Origin: Plutella xylostella
Lineage: Eukaryota > Arthropoda > Insecta > Lepidoptera > Plutellidae
DNA length: 64,000 nucleotides
Direction of reading: 5' to 3'
Assembly: GCF_932276165.1 (NCBI RefSeq)
Contig: NC_064000.1
Coordinates: 1,488,001 to 1,552,000, forward strand
How positions within the stretch are numbered: position 1 is the first letter of the stretch; the number at the start of each line of letters is the position of its first letter. Below the pieces are notes generated by a model that did no database searches, was not told the origin of the DNA, and saw only the letters and a list, made by a program, of their open reading frames with translations. The translations under genes were made by a program, and so were the position numbers. Below are positions 21,076-32,059 of this stretch, in pieces.

Positions 21076-21836
21076 ATTATGATTATTAATTAATGAATAA
21101 GTAAACCTGCTGATCACTTGGATCTCAATCTCAAAGTGATTTCGCGGTGAACAATATGTTAATAAAGTTTATAATAAAATAATGCTTCGAGAAAAGGTAC
21201 GGCCATGCCGCTTCTTTGCTCGACTTGGTGAGATATTATGAATTTTTTGTTTTCAATCTAGCTGGCCCGCAGGTACCGCTTCTTACCCTACCCTACCCTA
21301 GCCTACCCTTCTTACCTTTTATACCTTCCCTGGACTTCCACAAATGTTTCTAGACCAAAATCGGTTCAACCGTTCTCGAGTTCTGAGGTCCAATTATAAG
21401 TTCATTTATTCTTTAAGTCATTCATCTTAGATATAAATTGCCTTAGTCTGGCGGTTAATTCATTCTTATGGAATGTTTAAAGTAACATAAATTATTATAA
21501 AACATTATCCTGGTGTGATGGTTAAATCTCCTTGGTGTTTAAATTGTTTTTACTTGTATTTAATTAAAATGTTAATGTCGTTTAAGCCAATTTTACCTGA
21601 CTGAGATTTCAGATGCCTATGTCTTATGTCCCTTATTTCAGTAAATAGAATATGTACATTCATTTTATATACAGAATAACAAAGAAAACTATTTCAATTT
21701 AACGTATTTTAATTTTCAAAGCCATAGCTAGAATAATTACAGAGATATGATTTTTTTTCGAAAATTTCAAACTTTAAATCGCTCTGGTGAACATTTTATG
21801 TCATGGCGCTTAAACCATTTTGCCTTTCCACCGTCG

Positions 21837-24010
21837 ATATATAGCTGGATTACCACTGACACACTGACTGACATGATTGTTCTCCCAGAAGGAGCCATTT
21901 TTTGATATGAAAATGTTTTAGGGAAATGTACAGGGTGCTCGGGTGAGTAGAGAAAAACCTCGACTTTTTAAAAAAAGTTGTAAAAAAAAAAATTTTTTTT
22001 GTTCCTCTATTTTGGTGACCATACATTTTTTTATATTTTGAGGGTGTGTTTAGAATGCCTGACAGATTATAAAAAAAATATAAAAAAATAAAAAAACAAA
22101 ATGGCGGCCGAGTTGCAGTGAAGTAAAGTTTAGGGCGTGTCAGACCCGACTTGAGGTGAATTGATCTCCCGGAAGGGGGGGAGGTGGGGGGATGGTGTTT
22201 TTTGTAAACGGGGGGACACATGATGAAATTTATGGGAAAATTCCAAAAAATGTTTTTTTTTTAATTGCGGGGGGAGAGGAGATTTTTTTATAAAAACGTG
22301 TTTTTTCGGGGATTTTCAAAGCATTTTTTTATCGTGTTCGAGGCATTTGACAGGTTTGACTTGTATGGAGCGGTTGTGTAGCTTGAAGAGTAGAGTTGCC
22401 ATGTTAAAAAAATTTCCCCATTTTTAGGGTAAATTTCGAGATTTTCCCCAAAAACATGAAAAGTAGAAATGGCCACTTTTGATTTTAAAATTTGATGCAG
22501 TTTTGTCGGAAAGACCCGCACTAATGACATTTGACCATTTTTATTACTTTCGACTGGCAACCCTGCGCGATAGGCGAGATTATATTTTTTCCGATTTTTT
22601 TACGTCGACCCAACTTGAGGTGAATTGATCTCCCAGAAGGGATGCAGGTGGGGTGATGATTTTTTTTGTACACGGTCTGATGTATGGTGCAGTTTATGGG
22701 AAAATTCCGAAAAGTTGAAAAAACAAAATGGCGGACTGCTTTGGCGGCCATTTTGTAAAAGTGACTTTTTTTCACGATTTTTGATTGATTTTTTCACGTG
22801 TTTTGAGTGGTAGGAGAGATTCGTCTTGTATAGCGCATTTGTGTAGTTTGTTGGGTAGACTATACCAGTTAAATAAAATTTCCCCATTTTTAGGGAAAAT
22901 TTTGAGATTTTCCCCAAAAACCTGAAAAATAGAAATAACCGTTTTGGATTTAAAAAAATGATGCAGTTTAGTCAGAAAGGCTCATAATAATGACATTTGA
23001 CTATTTTTATCACTTTCGGCTGGCAACCCTGAGAAATACGGCAGATTATATTTTTGAAAAAGTTCGACGTCGATTCAAGTTGAGGTGAATTGATCTCCCA
23101 GAAGAGGAGGAGGTGGGGTGATGTTTTTCTTTGTACATGGTTGGATATATGGTGAAATTCATGGGAAAATTCCGAAAACTGCAAAAATCAAAATGGCGGA
23201 TGAAGTGGCAGCCATTTTGTAAAAGAGAAATTTTACATGTTTTAAGGCTATTTCACCTGTATTGAGTGGTCTGACAGTTTTGACTTGTATAGCGCGTTTG
23301 TGTAGGTGGATGCATTTAGTTTGCTTATGAAATAAAAACTCCCCAGTTTTAGGGAAAAAAACAAAATTTCCCTAAAAACATGGGAAATTTTACATAAATA
23401 TGCAATTTTATCGTTTTGTGATGGTCCGAGGGGATTCGAATGTATGGCGCGTTTGTGTAGATAAATGCATACAATTTTAATTTAAAATAAAAACTCCCCA
23501 CTTAAAGGGAAAAAAACAAAATTTCCCTAAAAACATTGGAAATTTTACATACATATGCAATTTTATCCCTTTGAAGTGGTCTGAGGGGTTACGAATGTAA
23601 AGCGCGTTTGTGTATTTAAATTCATACAATTTTATTTAAAAATAAAAACTCCCCACTTATAGGAAAAAAAAAACAAAATTTCCCTAAAAACCTAGAAAAA
23701 ATTACCAATATTAGCAATTTCACCCCGTTGAAGTGGTCGGACAGATATATGGTATATGGCGCATTTGTGTAGATAAATACAAACAATAATTATTTAAAAT
23801 AAAAACTCCCCACTTGTAGGGTAAAAATCAAAATTTCCCTAAAAATGTAGAAAAAATTACCAACATTAGCAATTTCACCCCTTTGTAGTGGTCAGACAGA
23901 TTTGTGGTATATGGCGGATTTGTGAAAATAAATACAAATAATTATTTTTTTAAATAAAAACTCCCCACTTTTAGAGGAAAAAAAAATATTTTCCCAAAAA
24001 ATATACAAAA
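21837..24010. repeat. Tandem array of 465-bp then 155-bp units
   Basis: The marker GCGYRTTTGTGTAG recurs near 22362, 22830, 23292, 23443, 23600, 23757 and 23912. Steps are about 465, 465, then 151-157. GATCTCCCRGAAGG recurs at 22163, 22627 and 23092. The long units contain the short unit plus about 310 bp in the middle. Conserved CCCC...TTTTAGGG and AAAAYTCCCCACTT blocks repeat throughout. No coding capacity; small ORFs on the minus strand are by-products. Confidence 0.85.
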
Positions 24011-24038
24011 TGTAAATCAACTTTACCACAGTGTAAGT

Positions 24039-24735
24039 GCCGAGCGCAGCGAGGCCATAGTCCTTCTACAAGCTATACCAAAATAAAACCATCCGAGTGC
24101 AGCGAGGCATCCGACAAGTATCCCTGCCATTAAGGAAAGAAATCCGAGCGAAGCGTGGCATTACGTATCATAATTAACAATATCAATAAAGAAAAACTAC
24201 GGGAAAAGTCCCGTTTAAGAAGTGGAAAGCCGAGCGAAGCGAGGCAAAACAACCTAAACCATCAATCCAAAACCTAGAGAGCCGAGCGGAGCGAGGCAAA
24301 ACTTCTGAAACCAACATCCGAAAACCCGAAGAGCCGAGCGAAGCGAGGCAAAACAACCGAAACTATCATTTCGAGACTGGAGTGGAGCCGAGCGAAGCGA
24401 GGCTATACTACTTTAATCACCAACTGCCTGTTTAACTGGAGAGCCGAGCGCAGCGAGGCAAAACAATCCAAACCATCATACCACAAACATTGGAGAGCCG
24501 AGCGCAGCGAGGCAAAACATTTCAAAACATCATACCACAACCACTGAAGAGCCGAGCGAAGCGAGGCAATACAGCTTAAGTATAACCAAACCGTAAAAGA
24601 GGAGCCGAGCGAAGCGAGGCAAATCAATGCGAACCACTATACTGCAAACCCTGGAGAGCCGAGCGAAGCGAGGCAACACTACTCAAACCCTCGTCAACTC
24701 AACTATATAACCTGAGAGCCGATTGTGGCTAAGAA
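24039..24735 (+). repeat. 54-bp minisatellite with hairpin core
   Basis: Twelve recognisable cores of GCCGAGCGNAGCGAGGC (starts 24039, 24092, 24143, 24229, 24281, 24333, 24387, 24443, 24497, 24551, 24604, 24658; the second and third are degenerate) and a thirteenth decayed at 24718. Spacing is mostly 51-56 bp, with one step of 86. Between cores the sequence is AT-rich and varies. N is A, C or G. See findings for the hairpin reading. Confidence 0.9.
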
Positions 24736-25236
24736 ATAACTTGAATGAATAAAAAAGAAAGACAAAGTGTAAGTTTGGCCGCGTTTATAGTTCCATACGT
24801 GTGAAACCAATTATGAATTAAATTTAAGAAAAGCATAGTTCTATGATGTTAAAAAACGCACTTTATCCTACTTACTTTGTCTTAAACAGCAAGCCCACAT
24901 AAGAAATTAATGAATAAAAAAGCCTGTAAATTTCGTTGCTATGAAAAAGTTTTTTTTCAGGACAGAGTAAACTTATAATCGAGACGCTAGAAAAACGCGC
25001 GAATGGAGGTGACTCAGATTTGTGAGGTGTTAAAGAACCCAATATTTGTACACAAAACGATGTCGGCTCGCTACTAGGTAAAGTTTACGAAACCAAAAAA
25101 TTACCATATAGATCAGTTTCTCTACCGTATTTGTGTGAGACAACCCGTAATTCATAATGAAAATAGTTTTCACGGCAAATATTAACATTCCTGTGGAGTT
25201 TTTAAATGTAAAGCCAAATTCAAGAAATATCCGATG
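24736..25236. other. No feature recognised
   Basis: AT-rich spacer between the minisatellite and the next MITE. No repeat or ORF with support. Confidence 0.5.
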
Positions 25237-25465
25237 TACAATCCGGGCAATGAATAAGTTCCACTCACAAAATGGCGACCCCATACGACCCCAATTTTTA
25301 CAAAGATTTAATTTAAAATTGGAAGCAAATATTACCGTTTTTAGTTGGTAATATCCTGACGCTCTGTTAAATGTACCTACGTCAATGTTGCAGAACAGAC
25401 TGCATTAAGCTAGATTTTTCCGTTTAGCTTTTCTCAGTGGAATCTTTTCATTGTCCGTGAGTGTA
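25237..25465 (+). mobile_element. MITE family M1, copy 3
   Basis: Body matches 5489-5725 and 35392-35628 (GTTCCACTCACAAAAT at the left, TCTCAGTGGAA and CCGTGAGTGTA at the right). The left terminal repeat is degenerate. Confidence 0.75.
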
Positions 25466-25484
25466 TTATGGCAAAGTCATTACC

Positions 25485-26085
25485 AAATTTCATACTGAAA
25501 TTAGATTTCAAGGGAAAACTAAAACCTTATAAAATATTCGATACGTTACAGTCAAGTGAATAACCGTATCTCACCAAAATTCATACTGAAAACCGTATCC
25601 CACCTAAAACAAAATCATCAGTACGCCTGTTATAATGAAAATCATAGTGAAAACAGTTTTTAAGTCATAACAAAACGCAAGAAAGATTTGCTACGGTATA
25701 TTCAAGTCAATACCCTGCTGAAACCGAAATTCATACTGAAAACTAATCCCACCTGAAATAAAATCATCAGTACCCCATCAGTACCCCTTTAATAAAGACA
25801 TTCATAGTAAAAACAGTTTTTAATCCAAAACAAAACACAACAAAGACTTGCTACGGTTTGTTCAAGACAATACCTTGCTGAAACCGAAATTCATACTGAA
25901 AACTAATCCCACCTGAAACAAAATCATCAGTAGGTACCCCTTTAATAAAAAAAAACATAGTGAACACAGTTTTTAACGCATAACAAAACGCAAGAAAGAT
26001 TTGCTACGGTATATTCAAGTTAATACCCTGCTGAAATTGGAAATTCATACTGAAAACAGACACCCACCTAAACCGAAAGCATCAA
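25485..26085 (+). repeat. Tandem repeat of about 155 bp
   Basis: CATACTGAAAA recurs at about 25583, 25732, 25891 and 26048 with steps of 149, 159 and 157; a partial unit starts near 25491. Each unit also contains CCCACCTRAAA and TTGCTACGGT blocks. Sequence differs from the 155-bp units at 23292-24010. Confidence 0.8.
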
Positions 26086-26131
26086 AGCCCCGCGCGGCTG
26101 CTTGCAGCCCGCGCCACAACGCAACCTCTAG
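26086..26131 (+). other. Helitron-like 3' terminus (hairpin plus CTAG)
   Basis: GCGCGGCTGC, then TT, then GCAGCCCGCGC forms a strong stem with one bulged base. It is followed 17 bases later by CTAG, exactly where element 1 pol resumes. A hairpin shortly before a CTRR end is the Helitron pattern. No matching 5' TC end was placed, and the repeat-rich interior is similar in style to HINE/DINE-type Helitrons. Confidence 0.45.
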
Positions 26132-27392
26132 TTGGTTATTAACGCTGCAACTAGGGGACCACGAGTTGAATCGTATTAGAAAAATTTTGACGGATAATGA
26201 CAGTTTAACCGAAGTGAAATCCATTAAACGTGAATATGTGATTAAAAACAATCAACTATTTAAATACGTCGACGAAAATCGTAAAGAACTTAGGTGGGTA
26301 GTGCCTAAAGGGGCAAGATGGCAGATATGTAAGCTTAATCATGACGATATCGGGCATTTTGCGTTTGAAAAGACTTACGAACGAATTAAGAAAACTTATT
26401 GGTTCCCAAAGATGCGACGGTTCATTTTCAAATATGTTAAAGCTTGTTTGAATTGTGCGTATTACAAAGAAGCTGGAAATTCAAAAGAAGGGCTGTTAAA
26501 TCCCATTGAAAAGGTTCCAACTCCTTTCCATACGCTACATATAGACCATCTCGGCCCTTTCGTACGCAGTAAAAATGGTAACGCGTATTTATTTGTGATC
26601 GTGGATTCATTCACAAAATATGTTTTTGTGCGACCGGTAAGAGATACAAAGACTAAAAATGTCATTAAGGTCTTAAATGATTTAATTTATACATTCCGCA
26701 TACCAAACCGTATAATTTGTGATAGGGGAAGTTGCTTTACATCACATCTCTTTCAAGAGTATTGCAATGAAAAAAAGATAAAATTAATATACAATGCTGT
26801 AGCTTGCCCACGGGCGAACGGGCAAGTCGAAAGATATAATCGCACGATACTAAAATCATTAGGCACCCAAACTCATAACGTGGATGATAACGCTTGGGAT
26901 GACTTTGTTGGCGTAGTACAATGGGGGATAAACAACACAGTCAATAAAACCATTCGGAAGACCCCCGCGGAAGTATTATTTGGGATAGATATGAACTGTG
27001 AAATGAGCGGGCAATTTGATCACATCTTACAAGTAACTCGTGCTAACATTGAAATAGGACAAATTAGACAGGAAGCTAATGCAAGCATAGAAAAACAGCA
27101 AAAGAAACAAAAAGAAAATTATGATAGAGGACGTAAGCCTGCGATCATTTATAAGGAAGGCGATTTAGTAAAAATTACAAAAATTAGCCATGTAAATGAT
27201 GGGAAAAGTAAAAAGTTAATTGAAAAATATATAGGCCCTTTTAAGGTAGATAGAGTGCTAGGCAGCGACAGATATCGCATAAGTAACATAAAGGGATTCA
27301 AAAGTAAGTCTCGTAAGGGTTATAAAGCTACAGTTGCAGCGGATCGAATGAAACCGTGGATCCACATAGCTGCTTTAGATTTAGAGAAATAA
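26132..27392 (+). pseudogene. pol: Integrase of Ty3/gypsy element 1 (end of split pol)
   Basis: The frame continues pol from 12042 (WLLTLQLGDHEL). An HHCC zinc domain (HDDIGHFAFEKTYERI, then CLNCAYYK) is followed by the integrase core: HIDHLGPF (Asp codon 26543), CDRGSCF (Asp 26721) and ANGQVERYN (Glu 26829). The last two have the canonical 35-residue spacing. A C-terminal GDLVKITK / IGPFKVDRVL domain ends at the stop 27390-27392. This part looks undamaged. The open frame extends upstream to 26001, but that part lies in the insertion and is not pol. Confidence 0.92.
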
Positions 27393-27584
27393 GAATGTTA
27401 TGTTTTGTTGTGTCAGTTTAAGAATGAAGAATAATACCTACAATAAGATAATAATAGATTAACAGTTAGCTTTTAAGATTTATATGTATTACTTATAAGA
27501 ATGTATATTTTATGATTATTATGTATCAGTAAATAAGTATGATTACTTCCCAATTAAGTGTTTTATTTAGATAGATCTTACTGG

Positions 27585-27900
27585 CACACAAATTGATTTC
27601 AGTTGCTGCGGATACTGCGGCCTATTACTGCGGATACTGCGGACCATTGCTGCGGACACTGCGGCTAATTCCTGCGGACACTGCGGGCATGAGAGGTGCA
27701 GACTGCGGCCTCTGCGGTCAAACGCTGCGGACACTGCAGCCACTGCAAGGAAGTGCTGCGGTCACTGCAGCCACACACCCTGCGGTCACTGCAGACTGAT
27801 TTGTGTAGCGGATACTGCTAGGAAAACCTGCAGTTACTGCTTGTAAATAGTTTTGTAGAGATCTGATTGTTGCGGATACTGCAATTGCATAATATGTAAT
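27585..27900 (+). repeat. CTGCGGAYACTGCGG minisatellite in element 1 3' region
   Basis: About twenty irregular copies of CTGCGG or CTGCAG, many as CTGCGGACACTGCGG, lie between the integrase stop and the 3' LTR. It is far more GC-rich than the rest of the element. A short ORF across it (27593-27799) is repeat-derived. Confidence 0.8.
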
Positions 27901-28052
27901 ATTGATTAGAATAAGTGTTGATGATGTATTTAGATATTTTCTCCTAAACTAATTATAATTAATGGTATAAGATAATAAATGTAATTCCGAGTGTAAGATA
28001 ATAAATTAGAATTTACGTGTATGAGGACATTACACGCGTCAGGATGGACGAG

Positions 28053-28400
28053 TGTAAGATATCTGTTAAAAATGTTATGTTAATTTATTAATAAGAGAGA
28101 TTAAGATCATTATTTTACTTATTTTAATTCATTGTGTATTGTGATTTGTAACTTCCGTTTCATATTTAAATTAAACCTTAGTTTGACTGTAGTTGTAGAG
28201 CATGATGCGATAGATGGCGCCACTGGGAAAACTCGACGATAGCACGTGTCGGTAAAGTGGAACGTAGAGTTCCGGAGTTAACCTCTGGGAGTGGCGCCAT
28301 ATCTCGCATCACTTTTGGTTCAGCCGACAAGCAGAGCAGACGCTAAATAAATCAAAGGTGTGTCAGTGAAAGTCAGTGTTTTATTCCTGGATCTGCTATA
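28053..28400 (+). repeat. 3' LTR of Ty3/gypsy element 1
   Basis: 348 bp, the partner of 6086-6433 with one visible base difference. Followed by CTAC (28401-28404), the target duplication. Confidence 0.92.
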
Positions 28401-28547
28401 CTACCTAGCTCTTCTGTTTTCAAAAGTTGTCTAGGATGGCCCTCAGAGTTTTGCAACATCCTGTATATTATAATAATCAGCAGGTTTCGAAAACCCTTGG
28501 TTCAAGCTTCTGCCACAACTGCAGGGCGATCACGAAAAATAGATACG

Positions 28548-28815
28548 ACGGCCGAATGGCGTAGTGGTTAGTGACCCTGACTGCTGAGCCGAAGGTCCCG
28601 GGTTCGATTCCCGGCTGGGGCAGATATTTGTTTAAACACAGATATTTGTTCTCGGGTCTTGGCTGTTGATATTTATAATTAGTATCTATCTATCTATGTA
28701 TTTGTGTAAATATATCAGCTGTCCGACACCCATAACACAGGTTCGGCCTAGCTTGGGGTCGGATGGCCGTGTGTGAGACGTCCCCACATATTATTATTAT
28801 ATTATTATTATATAA
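28548..28815 (+). repeat. tRNA-derived SINE (family B)
   Basis: tRNA-like head with A box (TGGCGTAGTGG, 28556-28566) and B box (GGTTCGATTCC, 28601-28611), a body unlike any tRNA, and an ATT-repeat tail. Confidence 0.8.
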
Positions 28816-29161
28816 TCGAATGCGAGTGCGACTAGTGTCAACTTGACAGCACTTTCGAACACTTTTTATCTATCGAATTGACAGTTGTCGCACTCGTATT
28901 CGATTCTATACGTTAGCTCTGTAGAGCGATCCGGAAAAAACGCAGCACATTCTATTCGATAGTCTATTCGAAAGTGCTGTCAACCTGTCAACAACAAAAT
29001 GGTGGTGTATAGATTTGCGAAAGTTTGACAACTATCATTCCATAGGTCATTGTCAGAATAATATTATGTACTCTGTGGTCATTCTTTTCGAAACTCATTC
29101 GAAAGGTAAAAAGTGTTCGAAAGTGCTGTCAAGTTGACAATAGTCGCACTCGCATTCGATT
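28814..29161. mobile_element. MITE with 55-bp terminal inverted repeats
   Basis: Left arm 28814-28868 and right arm 29107-29161 pair over 55 bases with one mismatch (AATCGAATGCGAGTGCGACT at the left end). 348 bp in all; no ORF of its own. Confidence 0.85.
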
Positions 29162-30068
29162 CTATTCGTTAGCTCGAATTTTCGTGATACGGGTACTGTT
29201 TTTTGTGATCGCCTTGACACACAAAATTTATAGACATAAAATACCTCGTTATGAAAAAAATCCTTCAGACATCTTAAGAATAATTGAACCCTCACCGTAG
29301 AATACCATACGCTTTCTTGCACAAACCATTTCGTGGCCTGAAAGCCTCTAATCAACGTTTTTGCCTCCGCTCCGTGATGAAAACTAAGAAAAGTTAACCA
29401 AAAGATACAATACGAGACTCTGTTGTACGAGGAAAGGGAATGGCCAAATCTGACCAGTTTTGCAGCCACTCACCAAACCTATTTTTATTCAATGATAAAG
29501 GTGTTCTAAATGAGGGAAAAACATTTAAAAAAACCTAAACTACTTTAAAAAAATACTTTTCTTGAGGGAAACATCTACAGGAAACAGTACAAATATTTGA
29601 TCTTTCAGCACCTATATCTTCGTTCTCCCATGCCTCATAATAAAAAAAATACACCGGTATATACTGTAGTCATGGACTACACATCAGTATATGTTTCATC
29701 AATGGGTGCTCTGGCGGGTCATGGCGCCTTAGAGAAATGGCCATTCTCCTTTGTTACGTACATTTTAAGTAAGAATTAATAATAATATATTATTAATAAG
29801 AATTAATAAGAATGAGTAATAAGGTATTATTCATAAAAGTACATCTTATATTATGTAGGTACTTACCTATAGCCAATAAACTTTTTTCTTCCATACAAAA
29901 TTACACTGTATGAATATGAGTTACCAGAGATGGATGGCGTGATATTATTTTCGGAGCATCAGTTCTACACCAGGAGGTTTGTTGTTTAATTTCATGTACA
30001 TTGTTTCAGTTAGGTATTCAGTATCAATTTCAGAAAGTAATACCGATGCTCTGGTATGGGGCCATTAT
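29162..30068. other. No feature recognised
   Basis: AT-rich sequence. A 124-codon minus-strand ORF at 29095-29469 overlaps the MITE arm and has no recognisable domain. Nothing else supported. Confidence 0.5.
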
Positions 30069-30398
30069 ACTTACCTATTCTATTCTATTCTTTGTGGGGG
30101 TGTAAGTACCTGCACCTGGCTCCCTCGAGTGGAACCTTTGTGCATATCCCCAAGGTCTAAACTCCCTTCCTAAGCTTGGACCATTTCCCACCACGCTGGT
30201 CCACTGCGGGTTGGTGGGTTCACATAATTATCTAGATGTGCTAAATCTAGAGATGCAGGTTTCCTCACAATGCTTCACCGTAAGAGCGATGGTATACATT
30301 GTACTTAAGTTAAAAGAACTCATTGGTACATTACATACAAAGCGCAGGGATTCGAACCCGCATCGAAGCGCTTACCCGACTGAGCCACCACCGCTCTT
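30069..30398 (-). repeat. tRNA-derived SINE (family A), reverse copy
   Basis: Reverse complement of the SINE at 4627-4952. The B box reads GGGTTCGAATCCC on the minus strand near 30347-30359 and the head ends with CACCACCGCTC at about 30395. Nearly full length. Confidence 0.8.
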
Positions 30399-30492
30399 AT
30401 ACTTACCTAATTAATTATGATTGTGTTTTGTTTTTACCCGACTGCCGAAGGAGGAGGGTAATGTTTTTTGATACTTTACCATCAATGATATT

Positions 30493-30729
30493 TAAATACG
30501 AACTAGATGGAATGTCTCGATAAATAAAACCCCACTTTTACCACTGAGCTCTTATTTTGAATTAGGTAGGTTGGATGATTTAGACTTTATTCATTAGAAC
30601 GATTGTTGTCATTAGGTAAAACAGTAAACAATGACAGTAAACAATTTTTTTGCTTTGTTTTTGGGTTAAATATATTTTGTATTTTTTTGTATTCGACAAG
30701 CCATCTTGTTCGTATATCGTTAATCCAAG
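30493..30729 (-). mobile_element. MITE family M2, copy 1
   Basis: Inverted ends ATACGAACTAGATGG / CCATCTTGTTCGTAT with an inner GAGCTCTTATTTTGA block, shared with copies at 40567, 52687, 55951, 60040 and 63393. A piece of another repeat (ACCCGACTGCCGAAGG) lies just to the left at 30437. Confidence 0.7.
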
Positions 30730-31180
30730 CATGATTATGTTGATGGTAGCATATGACCGAACATCTAATTTGGCGGTGTAGGCGTGTAGGGTAACCGAGC
30801 CTGTCACGGCCCCCATTCAATTCACCTTTTATTTCACGACAAAACCCCGCCATATTTCAGCCTCCTAAATTATAAAGGAAAAGGTCAAGCCGGTTAAAGT
30901 TTCATAATATTATGTAGGTACTGCTGATGTGCTTTCGCACAATTCCAGTTGAATGTCTAACTTATGGAATAAAAGTTTTTCAAGCTTTTACTGTTGTTTG
31001 TTATTTAAATTTAAGACCACTTCTTTAAACTGCATGTACTAGTTACTTGTAAAGTTATAATTAAAAATCTTAAATGTAGGGCGTAAAACGTAAAAGAATG
31101 GAGATTTAAGTTTGTATAAAGATCAAATAATTATTTTTTCGTGAATTTCCAAAAGTCTTATAACAAAAGTTGTTCAGACC

Positions 31181-31345
31181 CCTAAGCATGATTTTTTATC
31201 GTGAACGTGAAGTAGAATTCATGGAGTAATTTTGTATGAAAATATGAACAGCGCCCCTGGCGGTCGGTAGCAGAACTAAAATTTCCCTACAAAATTCATC
31301 GAGTAATTTCACGTCACGTTCACGATGAAAATTCATGCTAAGGAG
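31181..31345. mobile_element. Small palindromic MITE
   Basis: Inverted arms CCTAAGCATGA...TCGTGAACGTGAA and TTCACGTTCACGATGAAAA...ATGCTAAGG around a short centre. Confidence 0.65.
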
Positions 31346-32059
31346 TCAGGATGACCCCTTGATTCAGTCCCTTTAAGCTTAGTATACTACTTTTGCAACA
31401 TCATGTATTATGGGTAGTTCTATTATGATGAAGCTGATAAGCGGTGATGAGAACTAAAATAGAAAAGCGTGGAAAACCAACTAAGAAAAATATAATAAAA
31501 AATGCTTTAAAATCGATCGATTACCCGGTAAAGTGGTTAATGGATGCAGTCTCATTGTTGAAATCCAATAGGTACTAACAAAAATACTGTTAAATAGTTT
31601 ATACATACATATGCACTCACGACTGTAATCCCCGAAGGGGTAGTCAGAGGTGGCTCACAAGTGAGCCACCCACTTTTCGCAGCACATTTGTACTCACGTG
31701 ATAGGTTGCGAACCATATCGCCGTTTTGGGATAAGTACAATGCACTTAGCATACACATCTAGAATCTAGATGTGCAGGTTTCCTCACGTAGTTTTCCATC
31801 ACGTGTATATCTAAGTAACTAAAGAAAATGCTTCTCCATAGAAACTTTGATGGTCACCTGACATTTTACTATGAAGATACAATTATTTTCGCGAATAATC
31901 AAAAGTCGTAGAACCAAAGTTTATTAGATTGACCCCTGGAGACACCATTTGTTTCTACTCTTTCCTGGTGCCTACCAGTGTAAGTAAAAATTATACTTAC
32001 CCTAAAATCACCCAAATTGTACTTGAAAATAATTGTCAATAAAGATGGCGAGTAAAAGT
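31346..32059. other. Repeat scraps only
   Basis: Holds short pieces related to the palindromic MITE at 32782 (for example TTTGCAACATCATGTA near 31393 and the TCCATAGAAACTTTG block near 31835). No gene seen. Confidence 0.4.

Larger units (their letters stand above)
18088..21836 (+). mobile_element. 3749-bp TIR element, copy 1
   Basis: Ends are inverted repeats CGACGGTGGAAAGG... and ...CCTTTCCACCGTCG (about 21 bp, or 25 with the flanking ATAT). An inverted copy of exactly the same length is at 44710-48458. No transposase frame is visible, so it is non-autonomous. It carries passenger LINE debris, a GC-rich patch near 18770-18850, and a TACCC-rich run near 21285. Superfamily not identified: ATAT flanks both ends, but I cannot tell target duplication from TIR extension. 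Confidence 0.88.

Noticed and set aside
24403..24627. Minus-strand protein with FASLRSALQ repeats
   Set aside because: It is only the translation of the minisatellite.
24039..24735. CRISPR array
   Set aside because: Regular 17-base cores suggest it, but spacers resemble each other, spacing varies, and the DNA is eukaryotic with no cas genes.
26001..26131. N-terminus of the 463-codon integrase ORF
   Set aside because: Comparison with 12030-12042 shows pol resumes at 26132; the upstream codons belong to the inserted repeat block.
28548..28622. Functional tRNA gene
   Set aside because: A and B boxes are present, but the acceptor stem does not close and the unit runs into a SINE body with an ATT tail.
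29095..29469. 124-codon minus-strand gene
   Set aside because: It starts in a unique stretch and ends in a MITE arm, with no family motif.
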